Below are positions 8,841-16,979 of a stretch of 64,000 nucleotides of DNA, piece after piece. The translations under genes were made by a program, and so were the position numbers. The notes under the pieces are model-generated. The model saw only the letters and a program-made list of their open reading frames with translations. It made no database searches and had not been told where the DNA came from. How positions within the stretch are numbered: the stretch's first letter is position 1; each line of letters starts with the position of its first letter. Origin of the DNA: JASLEW01 sp035544875 (GTDB taxonomy: Bacteria; Acidobacteriota; Thermoanaerobaculia; Multivoradales; UBA5704); assembly GCA_035544875.1 (NCBI GenBank), contig DASZZP010000061.1:1-64000 (forward strand), given 5' to 3'.

Positions 8841-9080
8841 ATGCCTGTAAACGGTGTCCCGTGGCCGCCACCGACCCTGATGCGGGCGGCGGCCGCCACC
8901 TCAAACGGCGTCGGTCTTTTCTTGTTGTCGATGAGCGAGTCCTGGCATTATCCACTTGGGATCGCCTTCGTGGCGCTCTCCTTTATCCTGCAGGTGGCGG
9001 ATACGGTGACCAGCCGTTATGCAAACGGTAGCCCGGCCACGCCGACAGGCAAGGGAGGACCCCCGCCAGCTGGCGCCTGA
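8841..9080 (+). CDS. Small putative membrane protein, 79 residues
   Basis: I do not recognise this protein. It is supported as a real gene by a strong ribosome-binding site (AAGGAGG, 6 bases before ATG 8841) and by amphipathic or hydrophobic segments at about residues 13-32 and 38-55 (PLGIAFVALSFILQVADTV). The C-terminus is a Gly/Pro-rich tail. No cysteine or signal peptidase site stands out. It lies alone between the CHAT gene and a phosphoesterase remnant, downstream of the tandem palindromes. Confidence 0.5.
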   Translation: MPVNGVPWPPPTLMRAAAATSNGVGLFLLSMSESWHYPLGIAFVALSFILQVADTVTSRYANGSPATPTGKGGPPPAGA

Positions 9081-9142
9081 GTATTGAGGGCGCGGCCAGC
9101 GATCTTCTCCTCGGGAGCCTGCCTTGCCGGCTGCCGCCGAGA

Positions 9143-9424
9143 ATGGCGAGCGGGGCACTAGCGCTCGCTCGCCGTTTCCTCACGCCCGCGGATCTTCTCC
9201 GGAGCGAAGACGCCGAGCCTTCCCGGGTCGACGCCGTCTTTCATGGCCACGCCCATCGCGGCCGGCCCGAAGGCAGGACCGCCGCAGGCGTACCGGTCTA
9301 CAACGTGAGCCTCACCCTGCTGCGCCGCGTCTTTCCCGACCGCCCTCCGTTCCGCGTCATCGAGGTCGAGATCGCCCCCAAGGCGCCGATCGAGAGTTGG
9401 CGGCCTGAGGCGGCACTCCGGTAA
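9143..9424 (+). pseudogene. C-terminal remnant of a calcineurin-like metallophosphoesterase
   Basis: The frame encodes VDAVFHGHAHRG, the GHxH metal-ligand motif that closes metallophosphoesterase domains, followed by GVPVYNVSLTLL and a typical last strand (FRVIEVEI). The N-terminal metal-binding motifs (DxH, GDxxD, GNHE) are missing: the frame runs upstream for about 20 codons from 9143 without them before meeting the end of the small gene. No ribosome-binding site precedes the ATG. The active site cannot form, so this reads as the tail of a gene whose front was lost. Confidence 0.7.
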
Positions 9425-9536
9425 GATTTACACGCGGCAGCCGGCGGCGGGTCCTTGGGCCCTGGACTACAATGGGACTCGATCGGACAGGCCTCCGCCG
9501 GGCTGGTTGGCCGTGTGCAGGCCTTGGGCAGGCTCG

Positions 9537-10439
9537 ATGAAGAGCAGTGAAGGGTTCATCTTCGTGCGCCGCGGGCTTCACCTGTATTACCGGGTGCTGG
9601 GGGAAGGTGTGGAGACTGTGGTGATTCCCAACGCCAACTGGCTCGGCGAGGCGCTGTGGCCGCTGGCCGAAGGGCGCCGCCTGATCCTCTACGACCCGCG
9701 CAGCCGCGGCCGTTCGAGTGCCGTCACCGACCGCCGCCACCTCGGCCTCGAGCAGGACGTGCGCGACCTCGAGGCGGTGCGCCGCTATTTCGGCCTCGAT
9801 CGGATGTCGCTGGTCGGCCACTCCTATCACGCCGCGATCACCGCGCTGCACGCCATGGAGAACCCCGAACGGGTGGAGAGGATGCTGCTCGTCTGCCCCA
9901 TCACCCCCCGCCAGCCCGGCGAGTGGGCGCAGGAGACCCCGGCCGCCGAGGTGCTGATCAATCCACCGGGCGTTCCGCGCCTCGAGGAGATGCGGCGCGA
10001 GGGCCTCGACCGCGACGACCCAGTCGCCTTCTGCCGTGCCTGGTTCAACTATTTCCTGCTGCCGGCGATGATGGGTGAGCCCGAGGCCGCAGCCCGTTTT
10101 CCGCTCGACGAGGTCTGCGCCTTCCCCAACGAGTGGCCGCGTCACACCATGACGCTCTACTTCGATCACATCGTCCCCAAGATGAAGGCCTGGGACTTCC
10201 GCCCCCGGTTGGCGGCGCTCAAATTCCCGCTGCTGGTGATGCAAGGCACTGACGACTTCGTGCCGCTCGAAGCGTCGCGCGACTGGGCCGCCCACGGCGG
10301 CAACGCCCGCTTCCTGCGCGTCGAGGGCGCCGGCCACCAGCCTTACCTCGAGCGGCCGGAGGAATTCTTCGCGGCGGCCGAGCTTTTCCTGAAAGGCGCC
10401 TGGCCGCAAGGTGCCGAGGTCGTCCGCAAGGCCGCGTAG
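9537..10439 (+). CDS. Alpha/beta hydrolase
   Basis: 300-residue soluble alpha/beta-fold hydrolase. It has the oxyanion-region loop IPNANWLGEALW, the nucleophile elbow LVGHSYHA (Ser in GHSYH), the acid in MQGTDDFVPLEA and the catalytic histidine in VEGAGHQPYLER, so the Ser-Asp-His triad appears complete. An expanded cap domain (about residues 140-220) suggests a proline-iminopeptidase or haloalkane-dehalogenase-like member, but the substrate is unknown. ATG 9537 is preferred over an earlier TTG at 9507; the upstream GGGCAGG is a weak site. It stands alone with no clear partners. Confidence 0.85.
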   Translation: MKSSEGFIFVRRGLHLYYRVLGEGVETVVIPNANWLGEALWPLAEGRRLILYDPRSRGRSSAVTDRRHLGLEQDVRDLEAVRRYFGLDRMSLVGHSYHAAITALHAMENPERVERMLLVCPITPRQPGEWAQETPAAEVLINPPGVPRLEEMRREGLDRDDPVAFCRAWFNYFLLPAMMGEPEAAARFPLDEVCAFPNEWPRHTMTLYFDHIVPKMKAWDFRPRLAALKFPLLVMQGTDDFVPLEASRDWAAHGGNARFLRVEGAGHQPYLERPEEFFAAAELFLKGAWPQGAEVVRKAA

Positions 10440-10541
10440 GGGAATCGTCCCCGATGTCCGTCATCCTCACCTGCCGCGGGCGCGCGCCCTGTGCACGACT
10501 GCTCGGCGTCAAGGCTAGCAAGAGCGGCGCCAAGCAGCTGT

Positions 10542-11174
10542 TCAGAGGGAGGGAATTGGCGGCACTCCCTGAGGGTTGCTCTCGAGCTGGAGCAGCCAGA
10601 GCTTGCGCTCCGTCCCGCCGACATAGCCGCCGGGGAGGGACTGGCCGAGCACCACGCGATGGCAGCCGATGATGATCGGGATCGGGTTCTCGAGCAGCAC
10701 CTGGATCACCAAGGCCTGGGCCCCCGATCTGCCGGTCATCTCGGCGATTCCTTGAAAAGTGCGGGTCTTGCCGTAGGGGATCTTCGCCGTCTGCTTGAGC
10801 ACCCGCCGCGCGAAACCGGTGCGGCCGCAGAAGGTGAGATTGAACTCCACCTCGAGCTTGCGCCGGGCGCCGGCGAAGTACTCGGCGAGCCGGCCGAAGA
10901 CCTCGTCGAGGAAGTCGGAGCCGTCGATCTCGTGCAGCGGCGTGAAGGTAGACCGCTCGGGATCGACAGGATCGATGATCAGCCGAGTCACCGCCGTCTG
11001 GCGCAGCTCGACCCCCAGCGGTCCGATCGGCGATGGCATCAGCACCCGCAGCGAGGCGCCGGCTCCCGGGAGATCGCTCCGGTCCACTTGCTGAGCTTCC
11101 TGCATCACAGGAGAGGGTACATGCGCCGAGCGCCGCCTGGCAACCAGCTGGCTGCGGCTCGCGGCCATTCTCAT
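10542..11174 (-). CDS. ogt: Methylated-DNA-protein cysteine methyltransferase-like protein with a GCHR active site
   Basis: 210 residues, matching O6-alkylguanine-DNA alkyltransferase, which moves an alkyl group from O6-alkylguanine to its own cysteine. The N-terminal ribonuclease-like domain and the DNA-binding domain (IPYGKTRTFQGIAEMTG) are present. The acceptor loop reads NPIPIIIGCHRVV: the cysteine (Cys171), His and Arg are kept, but the proline before the cysteine in the canonical PCHR motif is glycine. It is not an ATL protein, where Trp replaces Cys. ATG 11174 is used; ATG 11168 and 11105 are alternatives. It is divergent from the XRE gene at 11334 across a locally AT-rich region. Confidence 0.9.
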   Translation of the reverse strand: MRMAASRSQLVARRRSAHVPSPVMQEAQQVDRSDLPGAGASLRVLMPSPIGPLGVELRQTAVTRLIIDPVDPERSTFTPLHEIDGSDFLDEVFGRLAEYFAGARRKLEVEFNLTFCGRTGFARRVLKQTAKIPYGKTRTFQGIAEMTGRSGAQALVIQVLLENPIPIIIGCHRVVLGQSLPGGYVGGTERKLWLLQLESNPQGVPPIPSL

Positions 11175-11298
11175 TTGCGACCTTTTATTTCCGTCTCAGG
11201 ATAGAAAAAGATCGATAACGCTGCCTGACGGGGTAATAAAAGTTCGCACAGGGCAACCAGGCTCTCATGCAAGCTATTGAAACAAAATAGCTTACGCC

Positions 11299-11327
11299 TT
11301 GCTAACCGGCTCCGTCATGGATACATT
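11299..11327 (+). promoter_or_regulatory. Sigma-70-type promoter, leaderless XRE gene 1
   Basis: TTGCTA (11299-11304), 17-base spacer, TACATT (11322-11327), then six bases to GTG 11334. The layout is almost the same as the promoter of the paralogous gene at 12335. Transcription is predicted to start at the start codon. Confidence 0.6.
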
Positions 11328-11333
11328 GCGGCC

Positions 11334-11864
11334 GTGGAAATGTTCCAGTGGGTGGGCGAGACCCTGCGGCGGATCCGCAAAGACAAGGGCAAGACCCTGG
11401 AGAAGCTCGCCCGCGAGGCGGAGCTCGGCCGCGGTCAGCTGTCGCGCATCGAGAACGCGCGCCAGGAAGCCACGTTCACGACACTGGCCAAGATCCTGGG
11501 AGCGCAAGGCGTGAGCCGCCGCGAGTATTTCCACCGCTACGACCTGGTGGAAGCCGAGGCCTCGGCAATCGAGCAGTCGGCGCGCCAGCCGGCCGCGGAG
11601 ACCGATGCCTATCCCTCCGCCGGGGGGCGTCAATGGCCTGACGAGATCAAGGAAGTCCTGGCCAAGGTGGAGTCATTCGTCGATACGACTTTCCGCCAGA
11701 CCCAGCCGGTGGCGCAGGGAGCGATCGAGATCGGCGATTTCGTGGTGCTCTTCAGAGTGCTGCCCAAGCAGCAGCCGGCACCGCCGGCTCCGAAAGAGGC
11801 CGCGGCGCCGGCACCGGTCGCTCGCAGCTCGGCGCGGCGCCGCGGGCGGCGCAAGAAGCGCTAG
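11334..11864 (+). CDS. XRE-family helix-turn-helix protein (paralog 1)
   Basis: 176 residues from GTG 11334 (ATG 11340 also possible). The N-terminal Cro/C1-type helix-turn-helix covers about residues 8-62: TLRRIRKDKGKTLEKLAREA, then ELGRGQLSRIENARQEATF. A middle region of unknown fold contains WPDEIKEVLAKVESFVDTTF, and the tail is Pro/Ala-rich ending in a basic cluster (SARRRGRRKKR) that may bind nucleic acid. The first residues and HTH resemble the protein at 12335 (both begin with a MF..VG..L pattern), indicating duplicated genes. No ribosome-binding site is visible, in line with a leaderless message. Targets are unknown. Confidence 0.8.
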   Translation: MEMFQWVGETLRRIRKDKGKTLEKLAREAELGRGQLSRIENARQEATFTTLAKILGAQGVSRREYFHRYDLVEAEASAIEQSARQPAAETDAYPSAGGRQWPDEIKEVLAKVESFVDTTFRQTQPVAQGAIEIGDFVVLFRVLPKQQPAPPAPKEAAAPAPVARSSARRRGRRKKR

Positions 11865-11927
11865 GCTCGATCGCCCAGGGCCCGCCTCCTTCTTCCTCCT
11901 TTTCGCTACGTTCTTCTTACGTGTGGA

Positions 11928-11997
11928 GAGCGCCGAAGGCCGTTGGCCCGACTGTGTGGAGAAGCGAACACAGTCGGGCCAGCGGCCTTCGGCGCTC
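11928..11997. repeat. 30-bp inverted repeat with 10-base loop between the XRE paralogs
   Basis: Arms 11928-11957 and 11968-11997 are complementary over 30 positions with a single G-T pair; the loop is 11958-11967. This is far longer than an ordinary terminator stem and has no T-run after it. The 434-base gap 11865-12298 holds this hairpin, then a lower-GC stretch (about 12070-12300) leading into the second XRE promoter; I see no gene in it. The hairpin may end transcription of paralog 1 or be a miniature mobile or REP-like element. Confidence 0.85.
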
Positions 11998-12298
11998 AGA
12001 GACGGCGGCCGGGGTTGGGTGTTGGGAGGCGGGCCCAAGGTTCCTCGCTTGGGTTTTCGGGGAGGAAGGGGTGAGAAACGAAAGCGTAAGTACCATAACC
12101 GGCACGGCGGAAGCCCATTTCGTGCCACCGGGCACGATTTATCGAGATCAGAAGAAAGATATTTCCTGTTTCGGCTCAGTACACTTAGTTGTCGACTCTG
12201 ATCCCGAATACGTCATAGCGTATTCATGAAGGACAATAAAACCCGCTGATTGGATATCCGCACATTGACGTAAGTCTTTCTTGTAGCAGGACTTATGC

Positions 12299-12328
12299 TT
12301 GCACCAGGTACGCTCCAGCCGCTACATT
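12299..12328 (+). promoter_or_regulatory. Sigma-70-type promoter, leaderless XRE gene 2
   Basis: TTGCAC (12299-12304), 18-base spacer, TACATT (12323-12328), then six bases to ATG 12335. Same -10 hexamer and same distance to the start codon as at 11334. Confidence 0.6.
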
Positions 12329-12334
12329 TGTCGC

Positions 12335-12808
12335 ATGGGCATGTTCGCCAACGTCGGCAGGACCCTGAGCCTTCTGCGCGAGCTCCGCGGCAAGAGCCAG
12401 AGCCGGGTTGCCAAGGAGGCGGGGATCGGCAAGAGCCAGCTGTCGAAGTACGAGAACGGCAGGGAGCTGCCCAAGCTCGATTCGCTGGAGAAGGTGCTCA
12501 ACGTCCTCAAGGTGGGTCAGTTCGAGTTCTTTTACACCCTCCATCTGGTCGACGGACGTGCCGCGGCTCTGGCGCGCTCGGCGGGCGATGCGGCGGCCGA
12601 AGGCGCCGCCTCGCCGCCCGCCGGCGAGCTTGCCGACCAGCAGATCTACCTGCCGCCGTTCCTCCAGGGGCACCCGCTGCTGCACGACTCGACCGACCAG
12701 GCGTTCACCCGGGTCTTTGCCGACCTGCTGGTGCTCTACCGGCGGGTCTTCGAGCACGTGGTGCTGCCGGGCGCCAAGCGGTCCGACGACCTCGAAGCCT
12801 CGCGCTAA
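12335..12808 (+). CDS. XRE-family helix-turn-helix protein (paralog 2)
   Basis: 157 residues from ATG 12335. The helix-turn-helix (about residues 8-58) reads GRTLSLLRELRGKSQSRVA then EAGIGKSQLSKYENGRELPK. The C-terminal half is unlike paralog 1: acidic/Ala-rich, then a helical stretch with FADLLVLYRRVFEHVV. An open frame to 12299 exists, but the promoter overlaps it, so the start at 12335 is preferred. No ribosome-binding site. The pair looks like a lineage-expanded regulator family; what they bind is not evident from neighbours. Confidence 0.8.
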   Translation: MGMFANVGRTLSLLRELRGKSQSRVAKEAGIGKSQLSKYENGRELPKLDSLEKVLNVLKVGQFEFFYTLHLVDGRAAALARSAGDAAAEGAASPPAGELADQQIYLPPFLQGHPLLHDSTDQAFTRVFADLLVLYRRVFEHVVLPGAKRSDDLEASR

Positions 12809-12829
12809 GTGGTCCTGTCCTGGACCACT
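12808..12829. terminator. Short hairpin between convergent genes
   Basis: Perfect 8-bp stem AGTGGTCC/GGACCACT with a 6-base loop, starting at the last base of the stop codon of the XRE gene and lying between it and the convergent DUF3891 gene. No T-run follows, so its role as a terminator is likely but not certain. Confidence 0.55.
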
Positions 12830-12842
12830 AAGGGCGGGCCGC

Positions 12843-13559
12843 TCAATCGTCGCCGGCCAACCTCACGATCAGCTCGTCCCACCGCGCTGCGGCCAGCTCG
12901 CCGCCGAGGTCGGCGTCGCCGCGATAGGCGCGCCGCGGAATGCGCCGGCAGGCGACGCGGAAGGTCGTGGCTCCGGCGAGCGGCAGCGGGTCGAGGATCA
13001 CGCTCCACCCCTGCAGACGGCCGCGCCGCCCCCAGCGCTCGAACGGCTCCGACCAGCCGCCGCAGGCGGCCAGCGACACCTGATCGGCGAGGTCGATGAA
13101 TCGGTAGTCGGCGGCGACGGCAGCGCCGCTCACGCCGAGCTGTTCCGCGAGCTCGCGCTCGACCTCCTCGATGTGCCGCAGGAACTCGCTCCAGGGCCCG
13201 GACCCGGCCGGGGCCGCCCGCCCGCGGTGCAGCTGCCGGGCGTGGCGCGCGATGAGCAATGCGGCATAGGGGTGCTGCTCCTTGAAGCGCGAGATGCCGC
13301 GTTCCCAGATCTCGATGGGCTCCCGGTTGGGCATGCCGTGGAAGTCGACCGGCCGTCCGCTCGGCAGATCGCAGCGCGGCGCCGCGTCGGCCTCCCGCCA
13401 GCCGTTGTCGTGCTCGCGGCCGGCAAAGACGATCTCGCCGCGGCGCGGGTTCTCCGGCAGACCATCGGCGCGCCACAGCGAGAGGATCTCGCCCGCCAGA
13501 AAGGCGTGGTCCGGCTGGGTGACCAGGCGGAGCTTCGCGCCCTCCTCGAAAACGATCAT
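12843..13559 (-). CDS. DUF3891 family protein
   Basis: 238 residues beginning MIVFEEGAKLRLVTQPDHA. The pattern HAFLAGEILSLW, EHDNGWREADAAP and a His/Arg-rich helix (AALLIARHARQLHR) matches the DUF3891 family as I remember it; conserved His and Asp residues suggest a metal-dependent HD-like helical enzyme, but no reaction is established. It is soluble, with no signal peptide. The gene stands alone and converges with the XRE gene; nothing nearby suggests a pathway. Confidence 0.75.
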   Translation of the reverse strand: MIVFEEGAKLRLVTQPDHAFLAGEILSLWRADGLPENPRRGEIVFAGREHDNGWREADAAPRCDLPSGRPVDFHGMPNREPIEIWERGISRFKEQHPYAALLIARHARQLHRGRAAPAGSGPWSEFLRHIEEVERELAEQLGVSGAAVAADYRFIDLADQVSLAACGGWSEPFERWGRRGRLQGWSVILDPLPLAGATTFRVACRRIPRRAYRGDADLGGELAAARWDELIVRLAGDD

Positions 13560-13853
13560 CGCCCCAGTCTACAGAGCCGCGGGAACCGCCGGGGCCTCGG
13601 GCCCGTCAAATGAGAGAGGGCACACCGGTGCCGCCTGTTGTACCCGTGCCACCCGCCCGCGCTGGCAGAGGGGTAGGAGTTCGCGGTAGAATGAGCCACT
13701 GCCCTGAGAGCCTCGTGCGCCCACCGAGCGCTCGGCGACGCGTCGGAACGCGGACAATCGTTGCTGCGAAGAGGTGGGCGCGCTGCCCAGCGCCGGAGCG
13801 CAGGGACCGCGAACAACAGGGTTGTGGACGTGAACCCTTTAAGGAGATGACCG

Positions 13854-14477
13854 ATGAAACGTGCAATCGCTTTTGCCGCCTGCGCCGTCCTGGCGCTCGC
13901 GATCACCGCTCCGCTAGCCGGCGCCGAGGCCGGCAAGAAGCCCAGGATCGCGGTCCTGGAGTTCACCAACAAAGCTGACAACCAGTGGTGGTGGAGCCAC
14001 GGCGCCGACGCCGCGCAGGACGTCTTCGTCACCGAGCTGGTCAAGAGCCGCAAGTTCGTCGTCGTCGAGCGCGAGAAGATCAACGCCATCATGCAGGAGA
14101 AGGGGCTGACGCTGTCCAAGGACATTGATCCCAAGACCGCCATGCAAATCGGCAAGCTGCTGGGGGTCAACTACCTGCTGACCGGCGCGGTGACCGAGTA
14201 TGGCGTCACCAAGAAAGGCGCCCACAGCTCGGGGATTGGCGGCCTGCCCAGCTTCGGCGTCGGCAAGAAGACTTTTGTCGCCGCCCTCAACGCCCGCCTG
14301 ATCAACATCTCGACCGGCGAGATCGTCTGGGCCGACGAGGCGAGCAAGGAAGAGAGCAGCGTCAGCGTCAGCGTCGCCGGCACCGGCGGCGGTGTCGAGG
14401 ACGAGCGGATGTTTGACAAGGTGATGAAGCCGTGCATCCAGCAGCTGACCGCGAGTTTGAAGGCGGCCGATCTGTAA
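13854..14477 (+). CDS. CsgG/HfaB-family outer-membrane-associated protein
   Basis: 207 residues with a signal peptide (about 1-24, ending AGAEA). The body matches the CsgG family: IAVLEFTNKAD, DVFVTELVKSRKFVVVER, a region like GLTLSKDIDPKTAMQIGKLLGVNYLLTGAV (split here: GLTLSKDIDPKTAMQIG, then KLLGVNYLLTGAV), and LNARLINISTGEIVWADEA. CsgG proper is a lipoprotein pore for curli export; this one has no lipobox cysteine, and no curli genes are near, so it belongs to the broad group of CsgG-like envelope proteins of unknown cargo. The ribosome-binding site AAGGAG lies 8 bases before ATG 13854. A hairpin terminator follows. The preceding 294 bases contain no gene. Confidence 0.82.
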   Translation: MKRAIAFAACAVLALAITAPLAGAEAGKKPRIAVLEFTNKADNQWWWSHGADAAQDVFVTELVKSRKFVVVEREKINAIMQEKGLTLSKDIDPKTAMQIGKLLGVNYLLTGAVTEYGVTKKGAHSSGIGGLPSFGVGKKTFVAALNARLINISTGEIVWADEASKEESSVSVSVAGTGGGVEDERMFDKVMKPCIQQLTASLKAADL

Positions 14478-14531
14478 ACCGCCGTTTTTCCCGTTCCCAC
14501 CCCGGCGGCTCGCAACCGCGGCCGCGCGCGA

Positions 14532-14569
14532 GCAAGCAAGACCCGGTCTCCGATACCGGGTCTTCTTGC
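14532..14569 (+). terminator. Terminator hairpin after the CsgG-like gene
   Basis: AAGACCCGGT (14538-14547) pairs perfectly with ACCGGGTCTT (14555-14564), extended by GCAAG/CTTGC after one bulged C; the loop is 7 bases. It lies about 55 bases after the stop of the CsgG-like gene. Confidence 0.7.
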
Positions 14570-14587
14570 CTCTGGCGCTTGATTAAA

Positions 14588-14783
14588 ACGAAACTCGTCC
14601 GTGCGCCAGGGGAGGGGGCGTCCCCTTCCCCCCCGGCGCCGCCGGGCAGGGACCCGGCGGCCTCCGACAACCGGGAAGGGGACTCGCGGGGGTTGCGGGG
14701 GGCGATCCGATCGATGCTTCGAGTAGGCCTCCGCCGCCACATCGCAGCGCCGTCTCACCCGTCGGAATCGGCACCGCCGGTGC
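14588..14783 (+). repeat. Dispersed element, copy A (long form)
   Basis: About 195 bp, closely similar to copy B (18913) and, apart from a central replacement, to copies C, D and E. Shared landmarks: GCGCCAGGGGAGGGGGCG, CCCCTTCCCCCCC, GGGGGGCGATCCGATCGATG, CTTCGAGTAGGCCTC and CATCGCAGCGCCGT. In the long form, a GC-rich segment with GCCGCCGGG/CCCGGCGGC replaces the GGAGGGGTGGG segment of the short form. It fills most of the 336-base gap between two convergent genes. Confidence 0.9.
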
Positions 14784-14813
14784 GGACTAGATTGGCCCGG
14801 CCAACCCGCGCTC

Positions 14814-16856
14814 TTACCCGGCGGGCGGTTTGAATGTTATGTGCATGTACGCCCACATCTTGACCTTGACGCCGTCCTTGGTCGCGGGATTATAGATGGT
14901 CCGGCGGGCGACCTCGAGCGCAGCCTCGTCGAATCCCAGGCCGACTCTCTCGCCCATCTCATCGGCCTGCAGCACTTGCCCTCTTTCGTCGACCAGGACT
15001 TTGATGTTCACGTCGGCCGCGCGGTTGTTCATGCGCCGCGCCGCCGCGGGATAGCGCGCTTCGGGGCGCGAGAGCAACTTCGGGGCGGCCACCCCGGGAC
15101 CAGGCTGGACCAGGTCGCCGACCTGGACCTGCGGGCGTGTGCCGGCGTCGGGCTGGGACGCGGGCGAGGGGGGCGGGGCGGTGGCCCCGGAGGCGGCGGC
15201 AGCCGTCGAGGCCGCCGCACCCCGCTCGCCGGTGGCGGTGTTCGGCTGCGGCGAAGCGGCCGAGGGAGAAGCCGCGGCGGCGGGCACCGGCTCCGGCTTC
15301 TTGGAAGTTAGGGTGGATGCCGCCGGCTCCGCCGACTCGGCCTTGTCGGCCGCCGCCGCCTGACGCTCCGGCTTTGGCCTCTCCTGCCCGGCCGCCGCGG
15401 CCGCCCTGTGGCTCTCGTCAAGCTTTTGCTGAAGCTGCTTGATGCGGTCGTCGTACTGCGTCTTGAGCTTCGCCTCCATCTCCTTGCTGCGCGCCTCGAA
15501 CATCTGCTGGATCTGGGCTTGCAGCGCCGTCTCGCGCGCCGCCGCGTCGCCGCCCGCGCTTGCCGGAGCGCTGGCAGCACCCGCCGGACTGCCCGCGGCC
15601 CCGGCCGCCGCGGCCCGGTTCGCGGCGGCGGCCGCGGCACCTTTCGCGGCGCCCTGGGCGCCGCCCGAGCTCGAGCGTCCGAACAGGAAATAGCCGCCCA
15701 CCGCCAGCAGCACGACCGCCGCGGCGATCCCGATCCAGAGCGGGTTCTTGCTGGGCGGCGCCGTGGTGGCCGACCGCGCCATGGTACCCGGGAAGGTGGC
15801 CTCGCGCACGCCGGCCGGCTCGCGCATGCCGGAGTGGATCGGCGCGGCGGCCGCGCCGGCGCCTGCGGGCGCCGCGGCCGCGGTCCGCAGGGCGGAGTAG
15901 GCCGGCAGCTCCAGCTTCTTCTCCGCCTCCATCTCCTGGCTCTCGCGGTCGATCTCGTCGCGGAAGAGGTTGTGCATGTAGAAGGCGAGATTGAAAGTCG
16001 TCGAGCTGTAATGCCCTTCGATCATCAGCTTCGAGATCGTCTTGTGCCAGGTCACCGCGTCGGGGACGCGCTGCTCGCGCGGCACCAGGCTCTTCTTGAG
16101 CAGGCCGGCTATGCTCTGCGGCAGCGGCGTGCCCTCGCCGGCGAGCAGGGCACCGTCGATCAGCGCCGGGAAGCCGCCGGGGGCGGCGCCCGCCGCGGGC
16201 AGCCGCTCACCGGTCAGCAGCTCGTACAGGATGGCGCCTAGCGAGTAGACGTCGTCCGACCGGGTCAGCGCGCCGCCGCCCGCCGACTCCGGTGAGAGAT
16301 AAGGCTGGAGCTCCTCGTGATGCCAGCCGTCGGTCCACAGCTCGCGCAGCCCCGCGGCGACCTCGAAGCCGAGCAGGCGGGTCTCGCCCTCGTTGGAGAC
16401 CATGGCCAGGTGAGGTACGACGAAGCCGTGCAGCACGCGCTCGTCATGGACGCGGGTCTCGTAGGCGGCGGCCAGCGCCAGGGCGAGGCGCTCGGAGATC
16501 AGCAGCGCGTGGTCGGCCGGGATCGGCACCCGCTTCGCCGCCGACTGGGCCAGCAGCGTGTGCAAGCTCTTGCCGGAGATGTAGTCGTAGGCGGCGTAGG
16601 GGTAGCTGCGGACCTTGCCGAGGTCGACGCCGCTGCCGATGTTGGGGCTGCGCAGCGCCTGCTGGATGGCGGCGCGGCCCGAGATCTTCTGCCACAGCTT
16701 CTCGCCGTTGATCCCCTGGCCGTTGAACACGCGCAGCAGAACGACCTGCTCGATGCCGTCCTTGCCCACCTTGCCGGCGCGGAATGTCTCCCCCAGGGCG
16801 TCTTCGCGCAGCTTCTTGAGGAGCAGGTAGTTGCCAAATTCCTCCGGAATGTTCAT
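14814..16856 (-). CDS. Degenerate protein kinase fused to a TonB C-terminal domain
   Basis: 680 residues from ATG 16856, with GAGGAG five bases upstream. Residues 1-270 follow a serine/threonine kinase fold (Y..L..L...LGETF..GKV; LTRSDDVYSLGAILYELLTG), but the catalytic HRD motif reads HGF, the DFG motif reads LGFE, and the glycine loop is poor, so it is probably a pseudokinase. One membrane helix (about 371-393), Ala-rich linkers and a coiled coil (about 445-490) follow, then a C-terminal TonB/TolA-like domain (RPEARYPAAARRMNNRAADV ... GFDEAALEVARR). The domain order would let a cytoplasmic sensor act on a periplasmic TonB-like arm. It converges with the CsgG-like gene. Confidence 0.82.
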   Translation of the reverse strand: MNIPEEFGNYLLLKKLREDALGETFRAGKVGKDGIEQVVLLRVFNGQGINGEKLWQKISGRAAIQQALRSPNIGSGVDLGKVRSYPYAAYDYISGKSLHTLLAQSAAKRVPIPADHALLISERLALALAAAYETRVHDERVLHGFVVPHLAMVSNEGETRLLGFEVAAGLRELWTDGWHHEELQPYLSPESAGGGALTRSDDVYSLGAILYELLTGERLPAAGAAPGGFPALIDGALLAGEGTPLPQSIAGLLKKSLVPREQRVPDAVTWHKTISKLMIEGHYSSTTFNLAFYMHNLFRDEIDRESQEMEAEKKLELPAYSALRTAAAAPAGAGAAAAPIHSGMREPAGVREATFPGTMARSATTAPPSKNPLWIGIAAAVVLLAVGGYFLFGRSSSGGAQGAAKGAAAAAANRAAAAGAAGSPAGAASAPASAGGDAAARETALQAQIQQMFEARSKEMEAKLKTQYDDRIKQLQQKLDESHRAAAAAGQERPKPERQAAAADKAESAEPAASTLTSKKPEPVPAAAASPSAASPQPNTATGERGAAASTAAAASGATAPPPSPASQPDAGTRPQVQVGDLVQPGPGVAAPKLLSRPEARYPAAARRMNNRAADVNIKVLVDERGQVLQADEMGERVGLGFDEAALEVARRTIYNPATKDGVKVKMWAYMHITFKPPAG

Positions 16857-16979
16857 GGCTCTCCTCTTCAGACGGGCCCGCACTCTGCGGTGACCATCAG
16901 GCAGGCAGTAGCGGCGAAGCTCATCCTAGATACACCAGCGCTCCGGAACTGTCAACGAATCGTCACTGCCAGCCGGTGC

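Noticed and set aside
10542..11174. Alkyltransferase-like (ATL) protein without methyltransferase activity
   Set aside because: ATL proteins have Trp for the acceptor Cys; here Cys is retained and only the preceding Pro is changed.
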